A stretch of DNA of 60,072 nucleotides, from assembly GCA_964482435.1 (NCBI GenBank), contig CAYZXL010000025.1, forward strand, positions 1-60,072, given 5' to 3'. The position numbers and the translations under genes are program-made. Origin of the DNA: CAYZXL01 sp964482435. GTDB lineage: Bacteria; Auribacterota; JABMQX01. This document shows positions 9,767 through 18,800 of the stretch, piece by piece. How positions within the stretch are numbered: the stretch's first letter is position 1; every line of letters begins with the position of its first letter. Under the pieces are notes generated by a model. The model searched no databases and was not told where the DNA came from. It saw only the letters and a list, made by a program, of their open reading frames with translations.

Positions 9767-10969
9767 ATGAGTAACAAGAAAGTATTGTACGTCAGCGGGT
9801 CGCTCGGCCTGGGCCATATCGTCAGAGACCTCGCCATAGCGAATGAACTGCGCAGGCAGAACCCTGAAATACATCTGTCCTGGTTGGCTTCTCACCCTGC
9901 GAGCGTGTTGCTCACAGAAGCCGAAGAGGAGCTTCTTCCCGAGGCAGCCCTTTGCGGCAATGACAATATTCCTGCCGAAAAAGCCGCAAGGAAGGGATAC
10001 CGACTAAACGTCACGAAATACGCCTTCAATGCGCAAAGGGAACTGGCCCGGAATGTCAGAGCCTTTCGCAAGGCCATCCGAAGGCAACGATTCGACCTCA
10101 TTATCGCCGATGAAGCCTATGAGATAGCTTTCGCGGTGGGAATCAAGGCAGTGAGCGCACGAGCGCCGTTTGTGATGATCTTCGATTTCTTTGGAATGGA
10201 CTCAGTGAGCAAGAATCCGGCGGAGAGGCTTCTGGTTTATGCGGGCAACCTGTGGTGGACACTTCTCCATCAACTCCTCTCTCGCACGACGAATTTGTGC
10301 CTCTTTGTGGGCGAACCGGAGGATGTTCCCAGGGGGAGACTTGGCTTTCTTCTGCCGAATCGTCGTGAATACGCTAAAGCAAACTTGAAATTCGTCGGGT
10401 ACGTTTTCCCCTTCGAGCCGGGGGAGTACGCCGACAAAACAGAGGTCCGGGCGAAACTGGGCTACGGCGAAGAGCCCTTAGTGGTGTGCACGATCGGGGG
10501 CACTTCAATTGGCAAAGAGCTCCTTGAGCTGTGTGCCGGTGCGTACCCAATAATCAAGCAGACGATCCCCGATCTTCGAATGGTGTTGGTGTGTGGTCCT
10601 CGGCTTGCCCCGGATTCTATCCACGCCCCGAAGGGGATAGAAGTCAGGGGGTACGTTCCCGCTCTCTACGAGCATCTGGCGGCGTGCGACCTTGCCATTG
10701 TTCAGGGAGGTGGAACTACGACACTCGAATTGACTGCCCTCAGACGGCCATTCCTTTACTTCCCCCTTGGTCACCATTTCGAGCAGCAAGTCCACGTGGC
10801 TGGTCGCCTCGGCAGACACAGGGCCGGGATTAGAATGTCATACTCTGAAACCACGCCAGCGGCCCTCGCCGAAGAGGTGATTTCCAACATTGGCAGACCC
10901 GTCTCATACTCCGCCATTCCCAGTGACGGCGCTCAGAAGGCAGCGCAACTCATAAGCCAGCTCCTCTGA
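9767..10969 (+). CDS. MurG/UGT-like glycosyltransferase (GT-B fold), 400 aa
   Basis: The N-terminal half opens with KKVLYVSGSLGLGHIVRDLAIANEL, the GxGH-type loop of GT-B glycosyltransferases. The C-terminal half carries VVCTIGGTSIGKEL and then IVQGGGTTTLELTALRRPFLYFPLGHHFEQ, matching the nucleotide-sugar binding signature of the GT28/GT1 superfamily. The length is usual for the family. There is no signal peptide, so it is cytoplasmic or peripheral and acts on an unknown acceptor. No Shine-Dalgarno is evident before ATG 9767. The gene is convergent with the TPR gene at 11184-12806. It is not MurG itself, because no cell-wall operon surrounds it; the donor and acceptor cannot be told from sequence. 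Confidence 0.8.
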   Translation: MSNKKVLYVSGSLGLGHIVRDLAIANELRRQNPEIHLSWLASHPASVLLTEAEEELLPEAALCGNDNIPAEKAARKGYRLNVTKYAFNAQRELARNVRAFRKAIRRQRFDLIIADEAYEIAFAVGIKAVSARAPFVMIFDFFGMDSVSKNPAERLLVYAGNLWWTLLHQLLSRTTNLCLFVGEPEDVPRGRLGFLLPNRREYAKANLKFVGYVFPFEPGEYADKTEVRAKLGYGEEPLVVCTIGGTSIGKELLELCAGAYPIIKQTIPDLRMVLVCGPRLAPDSIHAPKGIEVRGYVPALYEHLAACDLAIVQGGGTTTLELTALRRPFLYFPLGHHFEQQVHVAGRLGRHRAGIRMSYSETTPAALAEEVISNIGRPVSYSAIPSDGAQKAAQLISQLL

Positions 10970-11183
10970 TTAGCAGGACCGCTTCGGGTCGAGACGCAAA
11001 CCGTGCGCCGCCTTGCGAGCGAGAGGTCGCCCTTGTCTGTCCCAGGATAAGGGCCGTGACCCACATAGACTTCCGCCATGGCGGTGAAATGATATGTGCC
11101 CGCGGGAACGCCATCACTCCAGAACGTGTCTCGCAGGACTTCGAGGCGCACGTTTATAGGCGAGGAGTCTTCCTGCGCGGAAC

Positions 11184-12806
11184 CTACGTTCCCGGTTCGC
11201 GCATCCTCTGCCGGAGGAGGCGCAGGAAGTCCGGCTTCACCTCCCCCCCCGCCTTCTGGCACTTGCGGACGCATTCCCAGGCTGAGGCGTATTCGCCCCT
11301 CTCATAATAGGCGACGCCAAGGTTTGACCAGGCTTCCGCGAGGTTGGGATTGATGGAGAGCGCCTTCCTCAAAGCTTCGACTGCCTCCTCGAACTTGCCC
11401 TGCCTGTGGTAGGCGGCGCCAAGGTTTGTCCAGGCTTCGGCGTAGTTGGGATTGATGGAAAGCGCCTTCCTGTGAGCCTCCACGGCCTCGTCTAACTTCC
11501 CCTGGTTCCGATAGGCGACGCCAAGGTTTGTCCAGGCTTCGGCGAGATTGGGGTTGATGGAGAGCGCCTTCCTGTGAGCCTCCACTGCGTCGTCGAGCTT
11601 CCCCTGGCTTCCATAGGCGGCGCCAAGGTTCGTCCAGGCCTCCGCGTGGTTGGGATTGATGGAGAGCGCCTTCCTGTAAGCGTGCACTGCCTCGTCGAAC
11701 TTCCCCTGGCTATGATAGGCGAAGCCAAGGTTGTAGCAGGCTTCGGCATCATTGGGATTGATGGAGAGCGCCTTCCTGAAAGCCTCCACCGCCTCGTCGA
11801 ACTTCCCCTGGACATGGTAGGCGGCACCGAGGTTGTTCCAGGCTTCGGCATCATTGGGATTGATGGAGAGCGCCTTCTTGCAGGCTTCCACTTCCTCGTC
11901 GAACTTCCCCTGGCTTGCATAGGCGGCACCGAGGTTCGAGAGGAGAAAGCCGAGGAACTGGCGCTTCGTGAGGCTTCGCATGTAGAAGGAGCGGGCGGCA
12001 TCGGTGCCCGGGACGCCAAGTCGAATGGCGTAGCTGATGTCCCAGTGCCGGGCGCCCTTCTCGGTTGGGTCGACGTTCAATTTTGTCCCGCCCGACTCGT
12101 ATCTGACGAAGACGTGCCCGGGAGCGCAGACGGCGGAGAGGGGAAGGGCCAGCCTTTCCGCGAGGGCGAGATATAGAGTCGAAAGGTTCGCGCAGCGGCC
12201 CTTTTTGCTGTCCAGCAGGACGTGGAGGAAGGAGTGCTCCGGCTTCCGTTCGTCCTCCCGCAAAGCCTGGTAGCGCCCCTCCCTGAAGATGTAGTGGTTG
12301 AGTATCTCGATGAACTTGCGAGGGTTTGTCTCCTGGGCTTCCCATTCGGGCCGCGCGCGGATTTCCTGCGCCATTGCGTCGAGCCGTACGAGGTATTTGG
12401 GGACATCGAGCCTCGGGTCATACTCTTTGCCCATGAGGAGGGCGCCAAGCGCGATGTCTATCTTTTCGTCCGGGAGCGCCAGCATCTGGTCAATGGTTGT
12501 GGCGCTCAGCGCGACTGTCCGGCGGTACCTTTCGCGGAGGTCCGCTAACTTCTCCTGGTCGAGGATGGCACCTTGCGGTATGTATCCGCGTAGGACAACG
12601 TCTTTGTGCTTGTACGTCCCGAGCGCCCAGTTCGGCGTGACCGCGAGGGCATCGAAGGTAGCGCCAGCCGGCACCTCCCCGATTACTTTGTCGAAGTCCG
12701 TCGGGTCCCGGAGGGCGACGGCGGTCTTCACGGTCACCTCAACGCCGCCAGCCACCAGCGGGAAGACCGCGAGGAATGCGAGGATCAGTGTCGCGAACCG
12801 TTTCAT
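11184..12806 (-). CDS. Exported SH3-like/transglutaminase-like/TPR protein, 540 aa
   Basis: A signal peptide (MKRFATLILAFLAVFPLVAG) is followed by an SH3-like segment (about 22-80), then a transglutaminase-like domain of the SirB1 type. The core KKGRCANLSTLYLALAERL, with Cys205, and APGHVFVRY, with His231, keep the expected Cys and His. From about residue 290 there are six nearly identical 34-residue TPRs (QGKFDEAVEAxRKALSINPN) and one degenerate repeat (YERGEYASAW). The TPR block is so uniform that it forms a 102-bp tandem DNA repeat. A periplasmic scaffold or peptide-processing role is inferred. Between this stop and the glycosyltransferase end lie about 210 bases with a protein-like but unanchored stretch in another frame. 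Confidence 0.85.
   Translation of the reverse strand: MKRFATLILAFLAVFPLVAGGVEVTVKTAVALRDPTDFDKVIGEVPAGATFDALAVTPNWALGTYKHKDVVLRGYIPQGAILDQEKLADLRERYRRTVALSATTIDQMLALPDEKIDIALGALLMGKEYDPRLDVPKYLVRLDAMAQEIRARPEWEAQETNPRKFIEILNHYIFREGRYQALREDERKPEHSFLHVLLDSKKGRCANLSTLYLALAERLALPLSAVCAPGHVFVRYESGGTKLNVDPTEKGARHWDISYAIRLGVPGTDAARSFYMRSLTKRQFLGFLLSNLGAAYASQGKFDEEVEACKKALSINPNDAEAWNNLGAAYHVQGKFDEAVEAFRKALSINPNDAEACYNLGFAYHSQGKFDEAVHAYRKALSINPNHAEAWTNLGAAYGSQGKLDDAVEAHRKALSINPNLAEAWTNLGVAYRNQGKLDEAVEAHRKALSINPNYAEAWTNLGAAYHRQGKFEEAVEALRKALSINPNLAEAWSNLGVAYYERGEYASAWECVRKCQKAGGEVKPDFLRLLRQRMREPGT
11300..11950. repeat. 102-bp tandem DNA repeat inside the TPR gene
   Basis: The block GGGATTGATGGAGAGCGCC or a one-base variant recurs every 102 bases (near 11347, 11449, 11551, 11653, 11755 and 11857), matching the 34-codon TPR period. 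Conservation at synonymous positions points to recent duplication or gene conversion, so copy number may vary between strains and be misassembled. Confidence 0.8.
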
Positions 12807-13123
12807 GGTCAGTACCTCCCCTGTTGCGGGGCACCAGCTACCTTAATCGCCCGAGCGCGGTGCTCCTTCACCGCGAGGCGCTGGATTAACCAGCCCCGCG
12901 GAGCGGTATCCTATCCCATGAGGCCCGCGCTGTCCAGCGGGAATGTGCGCGTACGGGCAATCGCTCACTTTCCGGCGGAGGAGCGCTGAGTAACGCCGGC
13001 CTGTCTCTGCCCGGCGACGCCAGGGGTGTCGGAGTGCGCGAGCGACAGCTCCGGCTCTGTCGCACCGAAGCACAGGTTCGAGCCTGCAAACCGGCGGCAC
13101 CACGGGAATGGGTGAACAACCGT
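12807..13123. other. Intergenic region with a strong hairpin, no gene
   Basis: No supportable gene lies between the TPR gene start and the GH35 stop. GCGACAG (13042-13048) pairs with CTGTCGC (13057-13063), and further pairing lies outside it. This sits just past the stop of the minus-strand GH35 gene, so a terminator-like or protective 3' hairpin is possible, but there is no U-tract. Confidence 0.4.
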
Positions 13124-15787
13124 TCAGGGGCTACTTTGGCGACCCTCCGACGCAGTCAGGACAATGTCGGCTCTGTGAGCGGCGGCGGGGTCCTCCCGGA
13201 CAAGGGTGACGTTTTCAGGGGATTTGCATTCTTCGTCGGCCAGCACGATGACGTTGCCGTCTCTGAGCCACGGTTCGGGGAGATAGTATTCGCCGTCGGG
13301 GATATACTGCCCTATGATTCTGCCATTGAGCCAGAGAGTGCCGTGGCTCATGCCGCTCGTCTTGAGGCGCAGGACTTCGGAGAAGTCCGGGCTTGCTCTC
13401 CACGAGAACTTGCACGAGAAGAACGTCGGAACGTCCTTCGGCATCTCCTCCGAAATCGCCTGCCATTTCACGTCTGACTGCTTTTCGGGACGGAACCATT
13501 CTTTTTCTTCACCGACGAGCCCGGCGCGATAGCGCCATCCCTTGAGCACCTGCGAGCCGGATTCCGTCGCGAGTTTCACCGGGCCGTGGATGCCGGTGGC
13601 GACTTTCAAACCAGCGACGCCGCTGAAGTTGTAAAGCTTGTCCCTGCCGGAATGGCGGGCGAGGACGGCGAGGAGATTCTTGCCCTTTTGCAGACGAACG
13701 GCAAGCGGATGGAAGCCTCTTCCGTCGGCCTTGGCAGCGAGTTTTCCGTTGGCAAAGAGATGGATGCTGTCGCCGGCAAAGGGAAACTCAACTTTGCCTT
13801 CGCCTTCCGCTGCTGAGTCAAACGAGCAGCGATACCATCCATAGAATGTGCGATGTGCTCCGGGCATCGCGCCCATGTCCTTCGGGTCGTCGGACGACGC
13901 CCACGTTGAGTCGTCGAAGTCTGGCTCCATCTCCGGCGCCCCCTGGGCGAATTGCCAACCGCCGAGCTGCGGTATCTTCGGAGCGTCAGGCAAATTCGTC
14001 ATCTTGCCGTTCAGGCAGAAGTTCATCTTATCGGCTTCGAACGTGATGAGCTTTGACGATTTTTGCCTGTCGAGGCGCATCGGCTGTCCGGTGTAGACGT
14101 AGCACGCCTTCTCGTCGCCGATGAACTCAGCCGCGATTTTCGCGGATTTGCCTTTGAGGGTCATTTCGCGGACAAAATACGGACCGACGACGACCGCGGG
14201 GCCAGCTCCCCACGGGTCAAACCAGACCCGCTCGGCGAGTTTATCATTGAGGGCGACGACCTGGATGTTTGCGACGCCGGACTGGAAGGCAAAATCCTTT
14301 TTCTGCCACGGCCCGGGGAAATCAAAGGAGATAATCAGAGTTCGCCCCGTCGAGTCCATGATGTAGCTCTCAACTCCGGAAATGAGGCTGAGGGCTGCCT
14401 CCAGTTGGAAGACAATTTCGCCCGGCTCGTTCTCCCGACCGTAGATGAAAATAAACGTGCGGTCGCGCATCCTGCGGATGCTGAGGACGTTTGCCGAGCA
14501 ATGGGAAATGGTCACCCCCGCGCCGAGGGGCATGTCTATGAGCATCGGAAGGATTTCACCCCCGATGAGCGTCAGGGGCTTGACCATCGGGACCGGGTCG
14601 CGGCCTTCGATTTCGATTCGGGCGGTGATTGGTTTATCGCCCTGATTGTCGAGGAAGAGGATGTTCCCACGAGGAGTCGAGCAGAGGTAATGGGCCAGCT
14701 CGCCGGAATTGACCTTGAGGCCTTTCTCAGCGGGCGCCGGGCTCACAAGGATGTGGCCGAAAGTGGCAGCGAAGATGGCGTCTTTTTTGAATCGAAAATA
14801 GCTTTTGCGGAGCGCCCCCGACTCGCCGATGGGCGCGCTGAAATCGTAGCTCGTGGAGATTTCGTCGTTGCTGGTGTAGCCGAAGTTGGTGCCGCCGTGG
14901 AGCATGTAATAGCTGTAGCCCGCCCCGCCAAAGGCGAGGATTTTCCGCGTGGCTCTGTCGTAATGGGCGACCTCGTCGTCGGGAAGCTCGCCGAATCGGT
15001 CGTACCAGCCGGGCCAGAATTCCGTGGTGAACCAGGGAGAGTTGCCGGTTCGCGGCCAGGGTTTGTCGGCAGCGGGATCGTGGCTGTGTCGCAGACCGGA
15101 ATAGAACATTGGCACTTCGATTCCCATCTCAAGCGCCTTTTTCCGGAGGTGCGCGAGATAAGCATCCTCCTCGGTGCCCCAGCCGCCGCTGTACTCGTTC
15201 TCGAGCTGAACCATGATGACACAGCCGCCCTTATGGATTTGCCGCTGGGCAACTATCGGCAGCAGCTTCTCAAACCATCTGTCCACATACTTGAGATATT
15301 CCGGGTCATCTGTCCGGAGACGAACGCCTTTCCCCACGGCCAGCCACGCTGGAAATCCACCGAGGTCCCATTCCGCGCAACTGTACGGCCCGAGCCTGAC
15401 GAAAACGTGAAGACGCAGTTCCTTGCAGAGGTCGAGAAAAGCTCCAATGTCCTTGTTGCCGGAGAAATCGAACTGCCCTTCTTCCGGTTCGTGGGCGTTC
15501 CAGAAGACATACGTGGCGATTGTGTTGAACCCCGCCATCTTGGCCCGGACGAGGCGGTCTCGCCAGAGCTCCCTCGGAACGCGCGCGTAATGAATCTCGC
15601 CACAGGTCAAGAACGTCCTCATCCCGTAAATGATGAAGCTCTGGCCATCGAACGTGATGAACTTCTTCGCAGCCTCTTGCTCCTGAAAAATCTCCGTGTT
15701 GGGGAGGGCTTCGGTCGCTGCCACAACCAGAGCGGCGATCACGATGGAAAACAGAGGCGCAACGCACCTATTCCTACAGAGTCTCAT
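13124..15787 (-). CDS. Secreted GH35 beta-galactosidase, 887 aa
   Basis: A signal peptide (VAPLFSIVIAALVVAATEA) leads into the GH35 TIM barrel. Signatures are GEIHYARVPRELWRDRLVRA, NTIATYVFWNAHEPEEG and RLGPYSCAEWDLGGFPAWL. The proton donor is Glu198 in QLENEY and the likely nucleophile is Glu256 in TEFWPGWYDRFGE. After the barrel come beta-sandwich domains that include a jelly-roll near the C-terminus (GTLWLNGRIIGQY, PEPWLRDGNVIVL). GH35 enzymes release terminal beta-galactose (or related residues) from oligosaccharides. Export suggests action on external or periplasmic glycans. The gene lies 47 bases downstream of the giant beta-helix gene on the same strand and may share its transcript. 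Confidence 0.93.
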   Translation of the reverse strand: MRLCRNRCVAPLFSIVIAALVVAATEALPNTEIFQEQEAAKKFITFDGQSFIIYGMRTFLTCGEIHYARVPRELWRDRLVRAKMAGFNTIATYVFWNAHEPEEGQFDFSGNKDIGAFLDLCKELRLHVFVRLGPYSCAEWDLGGFPAWLAVGKGVRLRTDDPEYLKYVDRWFEKLLPIVAQRQIHKGGCVIMVQLENEYSGGWGTEEDAYLAHLRKKALEMGIEVPMFYSGLRHSHDPAADKPWPRTGNSPWFTTEFWPGWYDRFGELPDDEVAHYDRATRKILAFGGAGYSYYMLHGGTNFGYTSNDEISTSYDFSAPIGESGALRKSYFRFKKDAIFAATFGHILVSPAPAEKGLKVNSGELAHYLCSTPRGNILFLDNQGDKPITARIEIEGRDPVPMVKPLTLIGGEILPMLIDMPLGAGVTISHCSANVLSIRRMRDRTFIFIYGRENEPGEIVFQLEAALSLISGVESYIMDSTGRTLIISFDFPGPWQKKDFAFQSGVANIQVVALNDKLAERVWFDPWGAGPAVVVGPYFVREMTLKGKSAKIAAEFIGDEKACYVYTGQPMRLDRQKSSKLITFEADKMNFCLNGKMTNLPDAPKIPQLGGWQFAQGAPEMEPDFDDSTWASSDDPKDMGAMPGAHRTFYGWYRCSFDSAAEGEGKVEFPFAGDSIHLFANGKLAAKADGRGFHPLAVRLQKGKNLLAVLARHSGRDKLYNFSGVAGLKVATGIHGPVKLATESGSQVLKGWRYRAGLVGEEKEWFRPEKQSDVKWQAISEEMPKDVPTFFSCKFSWRASPDFSEVLRLKTSGMSHGTLWLNGRIIGQYIPDGEYYLPEPWLRDGNVIVLADEECKSPENVTLVREDPAAAHRADIVLTASEGRQSSP

Positions 15788-15834
15788 GGTATTTCCCTTT
15801 CATCAGGCAAGGTGAGAAACTGCCCCGCATTCTA

Positions 15835-18800
15835 TCACTGAGAAATCTCAATCCGATAGAACTTCTGCGTCGCCTTTTCCGCATAGGGGTCGGCCCACGA
15901 CGTAGCCGGTCCGTATGCGTAAATCGTGGCCAACGATTTCCAGTCTCCGGAAAGGAGGTCAAAGCAGGACATGACCGTATAGGCATCCCCGGGCCTGCTT
16001 CTCCAGGTAAGCTCCAATTCCCCGTGGGTTCCTTCGGTGATGCTCAGGACGCCAAACTCGCGGATGGAATATTCATAAGCCCCCACATCAACGGTAAGCG
16101 AGCCAAATCCTTGGACGAGGCGGGGATTCCCGTCCAGGTCCACCGCGCTCCACATCCAGCTTTCATTTTTTCCGGCGTCAATGCACGGAGAGTATGGCAG
16201 CAGGTGGTAATCGTTGTCCGCCCATGTGGAGGGGTCATTGTCTGGACCGTCGGGGTCGAAGAACTGCGGGTCGTTCGCCGTGTTCCCCATTCCTCCTTGC
16301 GTCCAGTATTGGATGCAGCAATAGGCCGGAGTCGCCGACTGGCCAATCTGGTCGGGCCGACCGTCCCAGAGATTGCCCCAGATGACGCAATTCAAAATCA
16401 CGCCGCGGCAGTAGCACAACGGTGCGCCGCCTCCGGTGGCAAGGTTCCCGACAAACGTATTATTACAGATTGTGCCATCACACCAGGAGAGTCCGCCTCC
16501 TGGGCCAGCGCCTGAGTTGCAGGCGATGAGGTTATTCCTGATCGCTCCGTCGCAGTCGTACACCCCGCCACCAGAATTCCGGCAGATCGAGTTGCCCTCG
16601 ATTGTGCCGTGGCACACGTACAAAGCACCCCACGAGGCAGAGTTTTCCGTGACGGTGTTGTTGTGAATGAGGCCATCGCAAAAGGCCAGCCCGCCGCCGG
16701 CGCCGCCTGATTCCACCGCATTTGACGTGATGACGTTGTTTCTTATCGTAGCCCGCGTCCGACTCTGTGCGGTCCCACCGCAGACTCCTCCGCCGTATCG
16801 GGCTTTGCCATTGCGAACTGTAAATCCCGCGAGGACGCACGTCTCGTCCTCGATCCCCGAGAAAGTCACCGCCGACCCTTCCCCCTGTGCATCAACAATC
16901 GTCGCCGCGACGACAGCCGGGTCCGATGGGTCGGAGCTTCGAAGGACCACGTTCCCGCCGGGCATAATGACATTCTCGTAATATGTCCCTGGATAGACGA
17001 CAATCTCGTCTCCTTCGCCCGAATCGAGGAGCGCCATCCAGATGGTTTTGTAGCGCTGGCCCGTCGTGACGTTTCTCACCGGCCCTCCGGGCACAACGAT
17101 CGGGTCCGAGCCGTAGCGGTACTCGGTCGTGTTCGAGACGCCGTCATTATCCGGGTCAGCGAAACCGTCCCCATCGAGGTTCCCGAACCAGTGGAGTTCC
17201 CAGTCGTCCGGCAGCCCGTCCTGGTCAGTGTCGGGAGACTCCGGGGTCGCCTCTGCTGTGTTTCCATAGGCGCCCATATCTATCCGGCCGCCCAGCGGGT
17301 CGCGGGGCTCGTTCGAGAAGTCAGACGACGGATCGCCAGCGTCAATGCACGACGACCAGGACAAAAGGTGGAAATCGCCGTTTTCCTCGTCCACGAAATA
17401 TGGGTCGAACCTGATGTTCCCTTCTCCGCCGCCGGCCCATCCCTCGACGCATGAGTACGAGGGGATGTCTGAGTCTTGGAGCTGTGGGCGGGGCCGGTTT
17501 CCCCAGATGATGCAATTGACGATGTCGCCAGTGCAATTCAGCAAACCGCCTGCGCCCTTGCTCGCCGAGTTTGCGAATATCGTGTTATTGATGATCGCGG
17601 CCTTACAGTAAGACAGCGCGCCGCCCTGCCATGCCGTAGAGTTGCCGTAAATCAGGTTGTGCTCGATCACCCCGTCGCAGCGGCTCAGGCCCCCGCCCGA
17701 ATAGTCTGCCCGATTCGCGCAGATAATGTTGTCCTGGATGACGCCCTTGCACTCGTACAAGCCCCCGCCAGACCGATCCGTGTAGGCGGCCCCAGCGGAG
17801 TTGCCGCTGATCGTGTTGTTCCGGATTGTGCCCCCGCAGTAACTCAGACCCGAATCGTGGTTGTTCGAGATCACGTTGTTTTGAATGAGCGCGTCGCAAG
17901 AATAAAGCCCCGCCCAGTTCTCGGAAATCAGGTTGCCCTCAATGATTCCGCCGCAGTCGAAAAGGGCCGTCCCGTTGTGGGCAATCTCGTTGTTCCTGAT
18001 CGGACCGCCGCAATCGTAGAGCGCGTTCCCTGAATTCCCGGTGATAAAGTTGTTCTGAATCACTCCGTCGCACGCGGCCAGCCCATCGTACCCGTTCCCG
18101 CGGATCTCATTGTTCTCTATTGTACCCTCGCACTCGTACAATCCCCCGCCCATGCTCCAGTACTCGGCCGAACAGGCATAGGGCGGAATGACACAGGTCC
18201 ATAGCTCTCCGCAGGCTCTGTTCCCGACGATTCGGTTGTTCCGGATCGTGCCGCTAGAGTTGGCCAGCCCACCGCCGTAACCAACATGCCCCTCGTAAGC
18301 CCAACCGTCGCAGGCACCGGCGCAATTCTCGGAAATACTATTATTCTCGATCAGGCCACTGCAGCCCGCGACTCCGCCGCCGGTTCCCGGGCGGCAACCG
18401 ATGGCCATCCAGAACTTCTCGTAATCCCCCCACACCCAGTCGTAATATACCTCCCCGACGACCCTGTTTCTCTCGATCGTATTGTTTTCGATGGGGCCGC
18501 CGCACCCGTAGAGGCCTCCACCGTCGTAGGTGGCAAAGTTATCCGCAACAACGTTGTCACGGATTCCTCCGTCACAAAAAGCGATGCCGCCGCCGCAAGA
18601 TTCGGCAGAGTTCGCCCTGATGACATTGTTCCGAATCGGTGCCCGCGTACGCTGATCGTTGGTGCCGCCGCAGATTCCACCGCCGTAATGGCCACTTCCA
18701 TTCTGAATGGTGAAGCCTGAGAGGAGGGATGTTTCGTCTTCAGTCCCGCTCAAGGTGATGACAGGACCCGCTTTGCTACCGTCAATTATGGTGTTGGCCA

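Noticed and set aside
10970..11183. Protein-like text (VRLEVLRDTFWSDGVPAGTY) in a minus-strand frame past the TPR gene stop
   Set aside because: It has no own start or ribosome site, runs into the glycosyltransferase 3' end, and the TPR protein ends naturally without it; it could be a remnant, but support is too thin.
13072..13090. ACAGGTTCGAGCCTG resembling a tRNA T-arm between the TPR and GH35 genes
   Set aside because: The loop has six bases, the stem only four, and there is no cloverleaf around it.
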